From assembly GCA_964036195.1 (NCBI GenBank), contig OZ038453.1, positions 15,785,206 to 15,849,205 on the forward strand: a DNA stretch of 64,000 bases, in the 5' to 3' direction. Origin of the DNA: Sphaerolaimus hirsutus (taxonomy: Eukaryota; Nematoda; Chromadorea; Monhysterida; Sphaerolaimidae). The translations under genes and the position numbers were made by a program. Under the pieces are notes generated by a model, which saw only the letters and a program-made list of their open reading frames with translations, made no database searches and was not told the origin of the DNA. Every line of letters begins with the position of its first letter. Within the stretch, counting starts at the first letter, position 1. Below, piece by piece: positions 53,705 to 64,000 of the stretch.

Positions 53705-56700
53705 CTGCAAAAGTTTTCCATTATTTTTTTTCAAATTTTTTTTATATAAAAAGTGAATCAGTAAGTGACATACATGATCAGCGTGAAGTGGACCTTTCTT
53801 CAATGATAAAGTTTGTTCACTTTTTTCATGCCCATTCATTTCCACAAGCAGGACATTGTCTTTTTCCTGACTAGTATGTGGAATATTGTGATCGCCTGAA
53901 AAGTTATAAAACAACTACCGTATTACCTCGAAATACCCCCAGGGTTTTTTTTTATTTCGCCAGCAAAATTTGAGGGGGGGATAATTCGAGGGGGGGGTTA
54001 TTCGAGGGGGGGTGTCTATGATTCCGCCAGAAATTTTCGGAAATTCCGCATACGCAGACGTAGAAAAATCGAACATTTACGTAGATGTAGATGTGTTTAT
54101 AGGCATATATAACTGTATATACCGTATTTCCTCGAAATACCCCCCCCCCCTCGAAATACCCCCCCCCCTCGTTTGACCCCCCCCCCCTCGTTTGACCCCC
54201 CCCCCCCCCCTCGGGACCACTATGGAACAATCACCCCCCCCCTCGAAATACCCCCCCCCAAATTGAGTGTAAAGGGAACGTACATGACAATGACTGCAGT
54301 TTGTGTTCTGTCTACTGCAGAACACACGTTAAAACAATGTCGGTGTCACGTTAGAACAGTGTACATACCATCTACATACTAATATTAGTCTACAGAACCT
54401 TATAAATGGCAGTTTTTGTTGCATTTTTCGACGTCTGCGTACGTTTCAGACGACAATTTCGTATATGGTTTTCAAAAATTTTCTTGTGAAATAATACCCC
54501 CCCCCCCCTCGAAATACCCCCCCTCTCGTTTCACCCCCCCCTCTCGGGACCACTACGAAACAATCACCCCCCGGGGGGGTATTTCGAGGAAATACGGTAT
54601 ACACATAAGCCCTTTCCTACATCACTTAATCATCACTTTTAACGTGTGTTCTGCATTGTACAGATCACAAACTACGGTATTTGTCATGTACGTTCTCTTT
54701 ACACTCAATTTTAGGGGGGTATTCCGAGGGGGGGGGTTATTATTTCCTCAACCGAATTTTAGGGGGGGTATTTCGAGGGGGGGGGGTTAATTCAAGGGGG
54801 GATAATTCGAGGTAATACGGTACATATTCTAGAATGATGATGAGAATTTTTTTTGAAAAAGCTCCTTCATTCAAATCGGATATGGTATATTTCAACGTTT
54901 ACTGCAGTTGGTAGATTACTTTATACTATAGTTGGTAGATTGTTTTATTTTCAAATGGCAAATTAACAGGGTAAAAATACTAAAATAATATTGTTAATAC
55001 TAAAAATATGAGCACTGGTGCAAGTTCCGCAAGTGCCATTTTACTTCTAAATTCACGTCTCATTTTACGTCACTTTAGCCACTTTCTTCTCAATTCACTT
55101 CTCACTTCTCATTTCACTCCGCTTTTGCCATTTTACTTGCCATTTCACTTCTCACTTTACAAATGGTTTATGACTTCTCCAGTTTGAAACTGGCCCCAGA
55201 AAAATACCAAAAACGTCAAGTACTCACTCACCTATCTCTATCGTGTTTAAACACGTGCTATGCCTCAAAACATCCACCCCACCATCATTTTGCATCACTG
55301 TTCCATTTTCATCACATGTGTTTTCATCATTTTCATCAAAAATCAAAGATTTTTCAATTTGATCAAGCCTCATCAGAGCCAATTCTCTGGCTGGAGGTTG
55401 GCATTCATCCAAAAATGTTGTGTTTGACTCTGTCACATGATCTTCAGGTATTGTAGGCTCACTTTTGTGACAAGGATTTTTTCCTCTTTTTAGAATTTTT
55501 CTGCAGTTTTCACTTTCTGTTGGCTGCTCGTCCACTATAATTGTCTCTGCTGGCATGTAGTCATATTGTATTCCAAAGATTTTGTCTCTGAAATTAGTGT
55601 GTGATTCTAAACAGTGACAGGAAATTGAGCTCATGGTAAAGACTTGAAATTCAACTTTCAATTCTATGATATTAGGCTCCTACCTTACCTTTTTAGGAAC
55701 TGGGGAATCAATTTTTCATCAGACTTTTTAAAGGGCCGCTAGCAGAATATTAGATGGGGGCATAATTCAAGGGGTGACAAATAGATCATGCCTAAACCCA
55801 TCTAACAGGGGGAAATAGTCAAGAGAGGGAATTATTCAAGCAAATACTGTCTCTAAGCAAAAAACATACCTCACACATTTTATCCTCACACATGCAGCCA
55901 TACACACGATCATTACATACATAATGAACATGAAAAGTGCCAAAATTGGGCCCGGATTCACAGCTTGCTGATTTGGTATGGACTTGACAATTTGTGTTGT
56001 ATCATTATTGTTTGTGGATGTTTTTTGTGGACTAGGGATATCATTTATTTGCTTTGTGTGAATTGTTGGTGCCTGCATTTGTGATGAGTTTGTAAATGTG
56101 TTGTGGAGTGTGGTCAGAAAATAGGTTTTCTATAACTAGTGGATAGCCCTTTAAAAATTTCCTGTTTTTTAGTGTTGAAAGATAAGTCATAATTTTATTT
56201 TAGTTTTCAAATTTGCAGATTCATAGGTAATTTCATCTCATGGGGCACCTATGAAGTTTTTCAATTACCTATACAGGAAGTATGGAAATTAAGTGTTTAC
56301 ATCCCTGGAAACACCTCTGCAACGCAATATGCATGTACAAAACTATTTTGAAAAACCAAGTATTTTTCACAATGATTCCAAAGATTTGAAGAATAGTGCA
56401 AAAAGCATGTAGGTTATTTATTGCCCTAGTAGCATATTAACAAAATCCAATAATGTGCAAAGTGTTGTGAATTAATAAAGTATTTACCTGTAATTTTATC
56501 ATTTTAGTGCTAATCAATTCCCCACCAAATTCTGTAGTCAGCAAGTGTTCTCTAGACTCCAAAACCTGTATGATACAAAACAACTTTCAATTTGGCACAC
56601 AAGAAAAATGCTGCAGAATAAAGGGATGTTGTCTATAATAAGTATTTTTGTATAGTATTTCAATGATGTTTTAATGAGGAAAACAAAACATCTATAGACT

Positions 56701-58421
56701 AAAATATATCTCCAAACTAGAGCTGCTATATATCACTTTCTTACCAGTACCACTTGCCACTTTTATTCCCACTTGTCCACTGGAGAAATTGGTACAACCT
56801 AAGTTTCCATTGCAAACACTCAACCAAACTAAAATATTGGCTTACAACCCATAACATTCTAAATTTGAGGCTAGCTGAGTCACTTCAAACATGTGCCAAA
56901 TGAAGCATGAAACCAAAATACAGTATTTTTAACTTTCCAGCTGAAAACTCCTTGATGCAAGTTTCCTTATTTATCCACTTACCAGACAAGACACGACTTT
57001 GTTAATCTCATTGACAGAAAGTTGTGAAGAAAATTTTTTTGTTTGAATTTTTGAAAATTTGGAAATATGATAAAATGTAAATTGTCCACGAAAATTTCCA
57101 GCAATGTCCAATTGGCAACACTTGAAAGTGGATACAAATTGCATTGAATAAGAGTTGCATGTGGGTGTACATAAAAACTGAAAAGACAAATTTGTTGTCA
57201 AGACTGAAATCCGGCGGCACACATTTGATGGAATTTTCTGATACGAATTCCGCTTGCAATTTGTGCTATTTTCTGGTTGCACAGAATAGGTAGTCTTCAC
57301 AGAATGTTACAAAAATTTGATCATGTTATACATGTGATAAATTCTGTGCTGAATAACCCCACAGTGAACAAAATGTATTGTGGGAAAGTGTCATAAAAAT
57401 AGTGTTCTATTATTCTGATGGTTTATGGTAAATTTCAGCGCAGAGGGTCCAGCCAGTCAACAGACCACTGTAAACAGAAGAATCTGTTTTCTGAGGTATA
57501 AATATCTAGGATCCACATCTAACATAAAAGTAGCATTGTTTTTGCAGTGCACTCCAGATAATGATGTCATCTTATGAAATTTTCAGAATGTTTTGTTTGT
57601 AAATAGCAAGTGAACACAAACAAGGATTCTGAAAGTGTCATAAAATGACATCATTTAAAAAACGTTCTAAATCTCCAAAATAGAATCAATCTATAGATAA
57701 GAGTCGGCAAGCACCCACTGAGCGACGTTCCACCTAAAGTCTGTACCGTAAATTCTCTAATTGTGCGCCAGGCGTACTATTGTTTTCAGCACATTTTTAG
57801 GGGGCGCACTATTGGAGATGGCGTATGATTGGAGAGTGGCATTTTTTATTTTTCGTCAAATCATAAACTTCAATGTCAACATAACTCAAATGTGAGCATC
57901 ACATTTTAAAGCCTTAAATCTCGTAAATCAAAAGTACCCATAAAGCAGTGAATGACTGTGGCAAAATCGGCTACCTAATACTCTATTCAACGATCGACAC
58001 ATCTGAATCAGACGCATCGTTGCTACTTTTTGACGCAGAGTTTTTTACTTTTTTTTCTCAGGGTGTCGCATTATTGGAGAGTGGCGCACTATACTCGCAC
58101 AACGTGCGCAAGGGTGGCATACTATTGGAGAGGACGCATTATTGGAGACCTGGCGCCCAATTAGAGAATTTACGGTATCTCAATCTTTACATGTTTACAC
58201 AAGCCAACCTTCACAATCTTGTCAGCTCTCATGAGGTCACTTTGCACCAATCTCCCATTAAATTTCACTTGTTTTTCCCTCAATTTACTTGATTTTCTGC
58301 CAATGTCGACCGCAAAAGTGAATCCACCCCCAGCTTTGTTGCAATTCAACTGCAACAAAATCACATCTTTTCTTGTGACCGATTCTTTCAGCTCGTCACA
58401 ATGTAGAGCCATGGAACACTC
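53462..58421 (-). CDS. Unrecognised single-pass membrane protein, receptor-like (7 exons, 5' end missing)
   Basis: Gene span on the minus strand; exons in order 58421-58209, 57294-56983, 56565-56488, 56072-55870, 55587-55232, 53895-53774 and 53704-53462, giving 508 codons then TAA, all junctions in phase. Residues 1 to about 240 form an ectodomain with ten Cys (including LCTPTC and CC) and NST, NLS and NDT sequons. About 243-262 is a hydrophobic helix (ILALFMFIMYVMIVCMAACV) followed by RIK. The tail of about 245 residues is hydrophilic with YDYM and a C-terminal FYDNV. No signal-peptide exon was found upstream. I do not recognise the family. Confidence 0.72.
53774..53895 (-). CDS. Membrane protein, cytoplasmic exon
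   Basis: The acceptor is CTTTTCAG and the donor GTATGT. It encodes GDHNIPHTSQEKDNVLLVEM to KKGPLHADH. Reading on past the donor gives a lysine-rich stretch that is probably intron. Confidence 0.75.
53916..54822. mobile_element. TACCGTA element, ACCTCGAAATACCCCC subtype, interrupted by 54120-54599
   Basis: The ends are TACCGTATTACCTCGAAATA and TAATTCGAGGTAATACGGTA. Its conserved core is split at the TATATA stretch by a relative. The uninterrupted core at 22495-22515 shows the empty site. It begins 21 bases upstream of a membrane-protein exon, on the minus strand's intron side. Confidence 0.9.
54120..54599. mobile_element. TACCGTA element, TTCCTCGAAATACCCCC subtype, nested in a relative
   Basis: The ends are TACCGTATTTCCTCGAAATA and TATTTCGAGGAAATACGGTA. 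Inside are CCCCTCGAAATACCCCCC and CCTCGTTTGACCCCC units and the conserved core. TA on both sides fits a TA target duplication within a (TA) run of the outer copy. Confidence 0.9.
55014..55199. mobile_element. Miniature element, CTGG(G/T)GC(C)AGTT ends
   Basis: The left end is CTGGTGCAAGTTCCGCAAGT and the right end AGTTTGAAACTGGCCCCAG. The interior repeats CATTTTACTTCTCAATTCAC. Related to 14213-14424 and 18724-18881. It lies 32 bases from a membrane-protein exon. Confidence 0.65.
55232..55587 (-). CDS. Membrane protein, main cytoplasmic exon
   Basis: The acceptor is ACTAATTTCAG and the donor GTGAGT. It encodes DKIFGIQYDYMPAETIIVDE, an acidic Asn/Asp-rich middle, and VLRHSTCLNTIEI. YDYM fits the YxxM binding consensus of PI3K p85 SH2 domains. 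Predicted disordered from composition. Confidence 0.78.
55870..56072 (-). CDS. Membrane protein, transmembrane exon
   Basis: The acceptor is ACAAATGCAG and the donor GTATGT. A Thr/Asn/Gln-rich juxtamembrane stalk (TSTNNNDTTQIVK) leads to PILALFMFIMYVMIVCMAAC, a clear membrane helix, then VRIKCVR. Orientation by the positive-inside rule is N-outside. Confidence 0.82.
56488..56565 (-). CDS. Membrane protein, short ectodomain exon
   Basis: The acceptor is TATCATACAG and the donor GTAAAT; 26 codons, phase 0. It encodes VLESREHLLTTEFGGELIST then KMIKLQ. Confidence 0.68.
56983..57294 (-). CDS. Membrane protein, Cys-rich ectodomain exon
   Basis: The acceptor is ATTCTGTGAAG (weak) and the donor GTAAGT; 104 codons, phase 0. 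It encodes VQPENSTNCKRNSYQKIP, VCRRISVLTTNLSFQFLC, TPTCNSYSMQF, STFKCCQLD. The order C..C..C-x3-C..CC recalls cystine-knot domains but lacks the Gly of C-x-G-x-C. The start may be a few codons off. Confidence 0.72.
57744..58177. mobile_element. TACCGTA element, AATTCTCTAATTG(T/G)GCGCC subtype
   Basis: The ends are TACCGTAAATTCTCTAATTG and CAATTAGAGAATTTACGGTA in TA borders. The interior repeats GGCGCACTATTGGAGA(G/T) five or six times, a variant of the end's GCGCCCAATTAGAGA. It ends 32 bases from a membrane-protein exon. Confidence 0.9.
58209..58421 (-). CDS. Membrane protein, most upstream exon found
   Basis: The acceptor is AACCACTTCCAG (minus) and the donor GTTGGC. It encodes ECSMALHCDELKESVTRKDV, ILLQLNCNKAGGGFTFAVDI and FNGRLVQSDLMRADKIVK; 71 codons, phase 0. 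It has no signal peptide, so at least one exon lies further upstream, beyond the repeats or the gap. Confidence 0.7.
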
Positions 58422-58987
58422 CTGGAAGTGGTTTTGGGTTTTGAGAAAGATTGAATTTGGAAAAAAAGTTCCACATTTTGAGAGGATTCTTCAAACAAGG
58501 AACTTTTTTTCAGGCAGCCCAAAACAAAAAATGCATGATAATGGTTTTAAAAAACTCTGGCAGTAGGCTGAGCTTCATTTGTAGCAAAACATTGCCATAG
58601 CAAATGACTTTATTTCATGTAGTGTCACAACCACATAAAATTCGTATTTATAATCTATGGCTTTATTGTGCTAGTAGCAAAAGTCAGCAAAAACTAGCTT
58701 ATGTGAGTAATTTTTCATACATTTTGATTGATTCTCTTTTTCGCATCAGTTATCTGCATGATAAAATTTTTAAACTAGGTAAATATTTTCATATTTTACC
58801 ATAAGTGATGAAATAATGAAAACATGCTGTCCGCATACCAAAATAATTTGTATTTGGTGTCTGTCTGGGAAATTTTCATTGCAATTTTTTATAAGCTCAC
58901 ATTTTACATTTTATTTGTTCAATTGTGAGTGGATATTTACAGTCGATTATATTCCCTTTATTTCCTTTCACAACAACATCTATTATA

Positions 58988-59903
58988 CATGGTCGGGCTG
59001 AAAAGTCCCCGGGCAGTGCTCGCCATTCGCGCTAGGGGTAAGCTACGGTTAAAAATTTTTAACACGTTAATATATCAGGTGTTTTGAGTTTTCACCCAAA
59101 ATTTCGCCCCTCTAGCTCCACCCACTGCGGAACTGCGGGGGTTACAATTTCGGTCATTTTGTACTGATGTACAAATGGTGCTCTAGCTCAGCGCTGCTTT
59201 AAGTTGTGATCATGAAACTTTGGCTAGTGTAAGCCACCAGTGTTGGCAATGTGCCAGCACTAACCAAAATTAGCTATGGTATCATATGGCTAGTCCATAT
59301 TGCCATGACTGTCACTACTCTCACTACCAAATTCATCATTCTGCCTCTACGGTTGGTCAATACAGGTTAATACAGGATGCGTTTTTCATGCACACTCCTG
59401 TTGAACACAGGTAATGTGTCCACTACAGATTAGTAATGAAACACGAATGAAATTTAATTGACATAATAATTTACTGCACATTTCAAAACAACATTAAAAT
59501 CACTGCAATACAACACGATCTCAGATGATCACCAAAAACATCCATCACAGTTCCCACGTTTATTGCACATCACCCTGATCTGCATATTAATTTTACCTTA
59601 ATAGCAATGATGTTGATAAAAGTGTTGAATACTATCAGCACATTGCCAACACACTGGCTTACACTGGCCAAAGTTTCATGATCACAACTTAAAGGAGCAT
59701 TGAGCTAGAGCACCATTTGTACATCAGTACAAAATGACCGAAATTGTAACCCCCACAGTTCCGCAGTGGGTGGAGCTAGAGGGGTGAAATTTTGGGTGAA
59801 AACTCAAAACACCTGATATATTAACGTGTTAAAATTTTATAACCGTAGCTTACCCCTAGCGAACATGGCGGGCACTGCCCGGGGACTTTTCAGCCCGACC
59901 ATG
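58988..59903. mobile_element. Palindromic TA-flanked element (916 bp), CATGGTCGGGCTGAAAAGTC ends
   Basis: Inverted repeats of about 280 bp start CATGGTCGGGCTGAAAAGTC and end in its complement, with TA on both sides (58986-58987 and 59904-59905), a mariner-like target. The middle (59270-59620) is single-copy and has no open frame. A second copy with its core inverted starts at 63241. Confidence 0.87.
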
Positions 59904-60116
59904 TACTATACTCAATATATTTCATGAGTTTTTGAATGTATTAGCAATTTTTAAAGCCGTAAAGTGAACTGTCAAAAAGAACCTACCTAATTAAATTGTG
60001 AATTGCTAATGGTTGTGTTTTTCCCCGTTAATGTCTGCCTGAAAGGAAATTTTCAAAAACGTTATTTTAAATGCGCCCTCATTCTCAAATATTTATTTTC
60101 TTTGCTCTGCTTACGA

Positions 60117-60316
60117 NNNNNNNNNNNNNNNNNNNNNNNNNNNNNNNNNNNNNNNNNNNNNNNNNNNNNNNNNNNNNNNNNNNNNNNNNNNNNNNNNNNN
60201 NNNNNNNNNNNNNNNNNNNNNNNNNNNNNNNNNNNNNNNNNNNNNNNNNNNNNNNNNNNNNNNNNNNNNNNNNNNNNNNNNNNNNNNNNNNNNNNNNNNN
60301 NNNNNNNNNNNNNNNN
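60117..60316. other. Assembly gap (200 N)
   Basis: Exactly 200 N. The sequence resumes inside a block that duplicates 35909-38843, so the scaffold join here deserves suspicion. Confidence 0.99.
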
Positions 60317-60344
60317 GCAATATTTGAGGAGAAGTGCGATAGGA

Positions 60345-60774
60345 TACCGTATTACCTCGAATTATCCCCCTTTGAATTTAGCCCCCTCGAATAACCCCCC
60401 TCAAAATGGGCTGGGGAATAATAAACTCTCCCTCGTAATACCCCCCTCCGGAATGATGTACGTCATGTACGTAATAATTACGTTATGTATGCAATGTACA
60501 TGATTTTTTACTGCTAATTTACATTGTGTAGCTATCTACTACTTTGTGTAGCTATCTACGTTTTTATGTTCAAATATATCCTGTTTGGACACATTTATTA
60601 CCTGTTTTGGGTATACAGATGCCTACTATTTACTACGATCCTTACGAAAATTTCTGACGAAATAATTTTAAAAAACCCTTGAATAACCCCCCTCCCCTCG
60701 AATTACCACCCTCTAAAATTTTGCTGGCGAAATAATGACCCCCCTGGGGGTTTTTCGAGGTAAATAATACGGTA
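60345..60774. mobile_element. TACCGTA element, copy B of 35937-36372
   Basis: The same ends and the same interior as in copy A, with a few differences (for example an extra TAAA before the right end). Confidence 0.88.
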
Positions 60775-61560
60775 TGTAAATGAACTTTTCTGTGAATGTT
60801 TGTTCGTATTTATATTATGCATATTTCTGGGATTTTTTAATATTTTTTTGACAACAAAACACGTGACATCTTTATGGCATTTTACACCGACCCGATAATA
60901 ATTTTTAAACTTCCATAAACCTATACCTATATCTATTTAAGTAAAAACGAAATGTCACTCATCTGTCATTTTGTAGCTAGCTCATTGTGAATATTTCTTG
61001 ACACAACAATGCCCTATTACTTACTGTTCATTGTTTCAGTCCCGCAAACTAATGCATTTTCTAGCGAGTACACAGGGCTATAATACTTATGTATATATTT
61101 AAACGATGCTAAGGGCCCAAGCATTTTTGGATTTGTAAAATTTGGATGTGAAATTGATTTTACAATAAACTTGTTTTGGGATAACATTCAGTGATTACAC
61201 AGTCATATGTAACCTGAATGGTGAACTAAAAGTAACAATTACCTTGAAACAATGCATATTTTTGACTGTGGGATAGTTTATAGTGGCACACAACACAATT
61301 TATCACATGACTTCGTTTCATTGGCTAGAACCCAATGCACAAGTTTACCCAGTGCACAAGTAGCAATGTCCGGTGCTTATCTTTGGTACATGTCGATGTC
61401 AGTATATTTTCTGAGTACACACATTAATATATACGTGTGCATAAAGCACTGAAAAAGATAAAAACTTTACAATTTAATAAATTATTTCCAATTTAAAATC
61501 ATATTCCATTCACATTTTCATCCCGAAATTTTCAAAAATCGCGTCAAAACGACAACACAC

Positions 61561-62063
61561 CATAGTTGTTAAAACGTATTTACTTTTACTCGATAAATAC
61601 GTATACTCGAGTACAGAGTAAATACGTTTACGTTTCCTCCGAAAAAAGTTCTGGTACTCTCTTTTACGTATACTTTTTGAAAGTACTCGAGTACAGAAAA
61701 CGTATTTTAGATCGTCTTAAATATAGGATTTTGAAGGCATAGACGGGAAAAATGAGCGAAACATACGGGAAACTAGTCGAAAATGGGTATAGAACCAAAA
61801 ATATAGTTAAAAATTGGTTAAAATAAGCGAAAAGTTATGAAAACGACTGATTTTGAGCGACATTTCTCGCAAATTTTGACGACATTTCTCAAAAGTACTC
61901 ACGTTTACGTTTTCTGCGGGGAAAAGTACGTTTACTCACATTTACTCATGAGTAAAAGAAAAAAAACTTACTTTACGTTTTCTGTACTCAAGGGTTGAGT
62001 AAAAAATAAATACTTTACGTTTACGTATACTTCGAACAAATTTCGGTACTTTTAACAACTCTG
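61561..62063. mobile_element. hAT-like element, copy B of 37162-37665
   Basis: CATAGTTGTTAAAACG and CTTTTAACAACTCTG ends with CAACACAC duplications at both sides, as in copy A. Confidence 0.87.
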
Positions 62064-63240
62064 CAACACACACACAAACGCCACTTTTAATAATTAAATC
62101 AATAGACTTTAAAGTGTTAGCAAGTGTAGGCGGGCCTTAAGTATATACACATGTTCACATTTCAGATGCCACGAACCGATGAAATGCTAGAATGTTTCCC
62201 AGTCAAAATGTAAAATGTCTGCCGTTATTATTATAGGTATTCACTTTTATTTCGTCGTCATTTGTTAAAGTGAAATCGATACTTTCATAAAGGAATTTTA
62301 GGGCACTTTTCCTGTAATTAATATGCATTCTTTTTGTGTGCCGCCCCCCCCCCCCGCCCCCGACGATTTTCTGCTGTTTCCCAGTCAAAAATATAATATG
62401 CCCCCTTTAAAGATCTTTAATCTTAGGGAATTTTTGGCCATATTAAAAAAATCAACTTCGTAATAAGATCTAACTTTGCTACATGTACCATCTTTAAAAA
62501 GTCTCAAGTTTCATTTTTGTGTCGCAACTTTCATGTATATTGGTCATTACAAACTTTCATTTTCCATCATTTTCCGTAATTATTGACCGTGTTTGAACGT
62601 CATAACACTGGGTCTTACCAAGTATTTTAGCTGCGATATTCGCTTCCGAAGGATTAGTGATGGAGTGGCGCCATTTAGCATTTTAAAAGTGTGGCGCGCA
62701 ATGGCGCCATTGGCGCTTTTTCTGTTTACTGACAGCACACTTTACCTACAGTGAAATCTACCATATCCTATCTGACAAATAACTTATGTTTTATTTTTCA
62801 CGACATTAAATTGTACATTGCCTATATTTTCACTATCGGTGTATTTGGTATAATACACAATTTATCACAAAACTTTATTTACCAAGATGGCCCTCTTAGT
62901 TGACAACCGATATTTTGAAAGCTGATAAATCTGTTTTAAACCCAAATTTTAGTTTACCTGAATGAGCAGACCGTGAACTCCCATTAACAGGGATAAAAAT
63001 GATTCATTGTTAAAAACTAAACTGCGTTCAAAACACACAAATCAATATTGAAAATTTCGATGGTCTACTTAGTGTGGTAGGCACGATATGGAAAATGCTG
63101 TATAAAACGTGCCGTCCGAACAGTTATTGCTAGTATTTATTAGCGGCATAAACTTTTAGCCTGGCGCCATTTTTTCCGTGTAGCGCATTTGTTTTTAACG
63201 CTTCATTTAATTACAGTTGGCGTCTGCCCACCACTAAATA

Positions 63241-64000
63241 CATGGTCGGGCTGAAAAGTCCCCGGGCAGTGCTCGCCATTCGCGCTAGGGGTAAGCTACG
63301 GTTATAAAATTTTAACACGTTAATATATCAGGTGTTTTGAGTTTTCACCCAAAATTTCACCCTTCTAGCTCCACCCACTGCGGAACTGAGCGGGTTACAA
63401 TTTCGGTCATTTTGTACTGATGTACAAATGGTGCTCTAGCTCAACGCTGCTTTAAGTTGTGATCATGAAACTTTGGCTAGTGTGAGCCAGTGTGTTGGCA
63501 ATGTGGTGATAGTATTCAACACTTTCATCAACATCATTGCTATTAAGGTAAAATTAATATGCAGATCAGGGTGATGTGCAAGAAACGTGGGAACTGTCAT
63601 GGATGTTTTTGGTGATCATCTGAGATCATGTTGTATTGCAGTGATTTTAGTGTTGTTTTGAAATGTGCAGTAAATTATTATGTCAATTAAATTTCATTTG
63701 TGTTTCATTACTAATCTGTAGTGGACACATTACCTGTGTTCAACAGCAGTGTGCATGAAAAACGCCTCCTGTATTAACCTGTATTGACCAACCGTAGAGG
63801 CAGAATGATGAATTTGGTAGTTAGAGTAATGACAGTAATGGCAATATGGACTAGGCTTATGATATCATAGCTAATGTTGGTTAGTGCTGGCACATTGCCA
63901 ACACTGGTGGCTTACACTAGCCAAAGTTTCATGATCACAACTTAAAGCAGCGTTGAGCTAGAGCACCATTTGTACATCAGTACAAAATGACCGAAATTGT
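63241..64000. mobile_element. Palindromic TA-flanked element, second copy (cut by window end)
   Basis: It starts CATGGTCGGGCTGAAAAGTC after TA and follows 58988-59903, but its core (63510-63850) is in the opposite orientation, so it was inserted the other way round. About 150 bases of the right arm lie outside the window. Confidence 0.87.

Larger units (their letters stand above)
60317..63240. repeat. 2.9-kb duplicated block, copy B
   Basis: It matches 35909-38843 along its whole length, with small indels and scattered substitutions. It starts directly at the assembly gap and ends at ...ACTAAATA, where a TA-flanked palindromic element (63241 on) is inserted at a TA that is empty in copy A (38842-38843). 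Confidence 0.93.

Noticed and set aside
58800-58900. Possible upstream exon of the membrane protein on the minus strand (CNENFPDRHQIQIIL then GTATGC)
   Set aside because: There is no acceptable acceptor and an in-frame stop lies just upstream; it also does not look like a signal peptide.
60003-60503. Open frames running through 60117-60316
   Set aside because: They read across the N gap and have no meaning.
1-64000. tRNA, rRNA or other structured RNA genes
   Set aside because: No cloverleaf with A/B boxes or ribosomal signature was recognised; the hairpins seen are element palindromes. A tRNAscan/Rfam search would be decisive.

Overview
The window is nuclear DNA from an invertebrate animal. 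It is AT-rich and intron-rich, packed with short DNA transposons, and contains one 200-base assembly gap (60117-60316). It is not bacterial. The two recognisable genes, a Munc18/STXBP1 syntaxin-binding protein and an LZTS-family coiled-coil protein, are animal proteins. Every exon below is bounded by AG/GT sites with matching codon phases. I cannot name the species.

Layout. (1) 487-10990, + strand: the 3' part of a Munc18/UNC-18/Rop gene. Nine exons encode about 370 C-terminal residues, and a tenth 108-nt exon (5336-5443) is possible. Its introns hold nested foldback and hAT-like elements, and exon 7 lies between two hAT-like elements made of GGTTC reiterations. (2) 11.1-34.1 kb: no complete gene. 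One good coding exon with an ATG (18455-18675) lies here and fits as the first coding exon of the next gene. The rest is mostly miniature transposons. (3) 34145-50950, + strand: an LZTS-like gene of 17 phase-consistent exons (924 codons from the local ATG). Its N-terminal half is Ser/Gln/Asn-rich, and its C-terminal coiled coil closely follows the LZTS family up to the stop. (4) 53462-58421, - strand and convergent with LZTS: seven exons of an unrecognised single-pass membrane protein with a Cys-rich ectodomain, one transmembrane helix and a long tail carrying Tyr-based motifs. Its 5' end was not found. (5) 58.9-64 kb: two copies of a palindromic TA-flanked element, the assembly gap, and a 2.9-kb block that repeats 35909-38843 almost exactly.

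The most unusual content is the transposon population. Many elements start with TACCGTA and end with TACGGTA but differ in the following 10-20 bases. In each, that variable subterminal motif is reiterated inside the element, so ends and interior change together. The same architecture recurs in hAT-like elements with perfect 8-bp target duplications, in a CAGT(T/C)-ended TA-flanked element, and in others. Insertions are nested up to three deep, so their relative ages can be read. No function beyond the host genes is claimed; the element families are defined here by ends, target duplications and repeats, since no transposase gene is visible.
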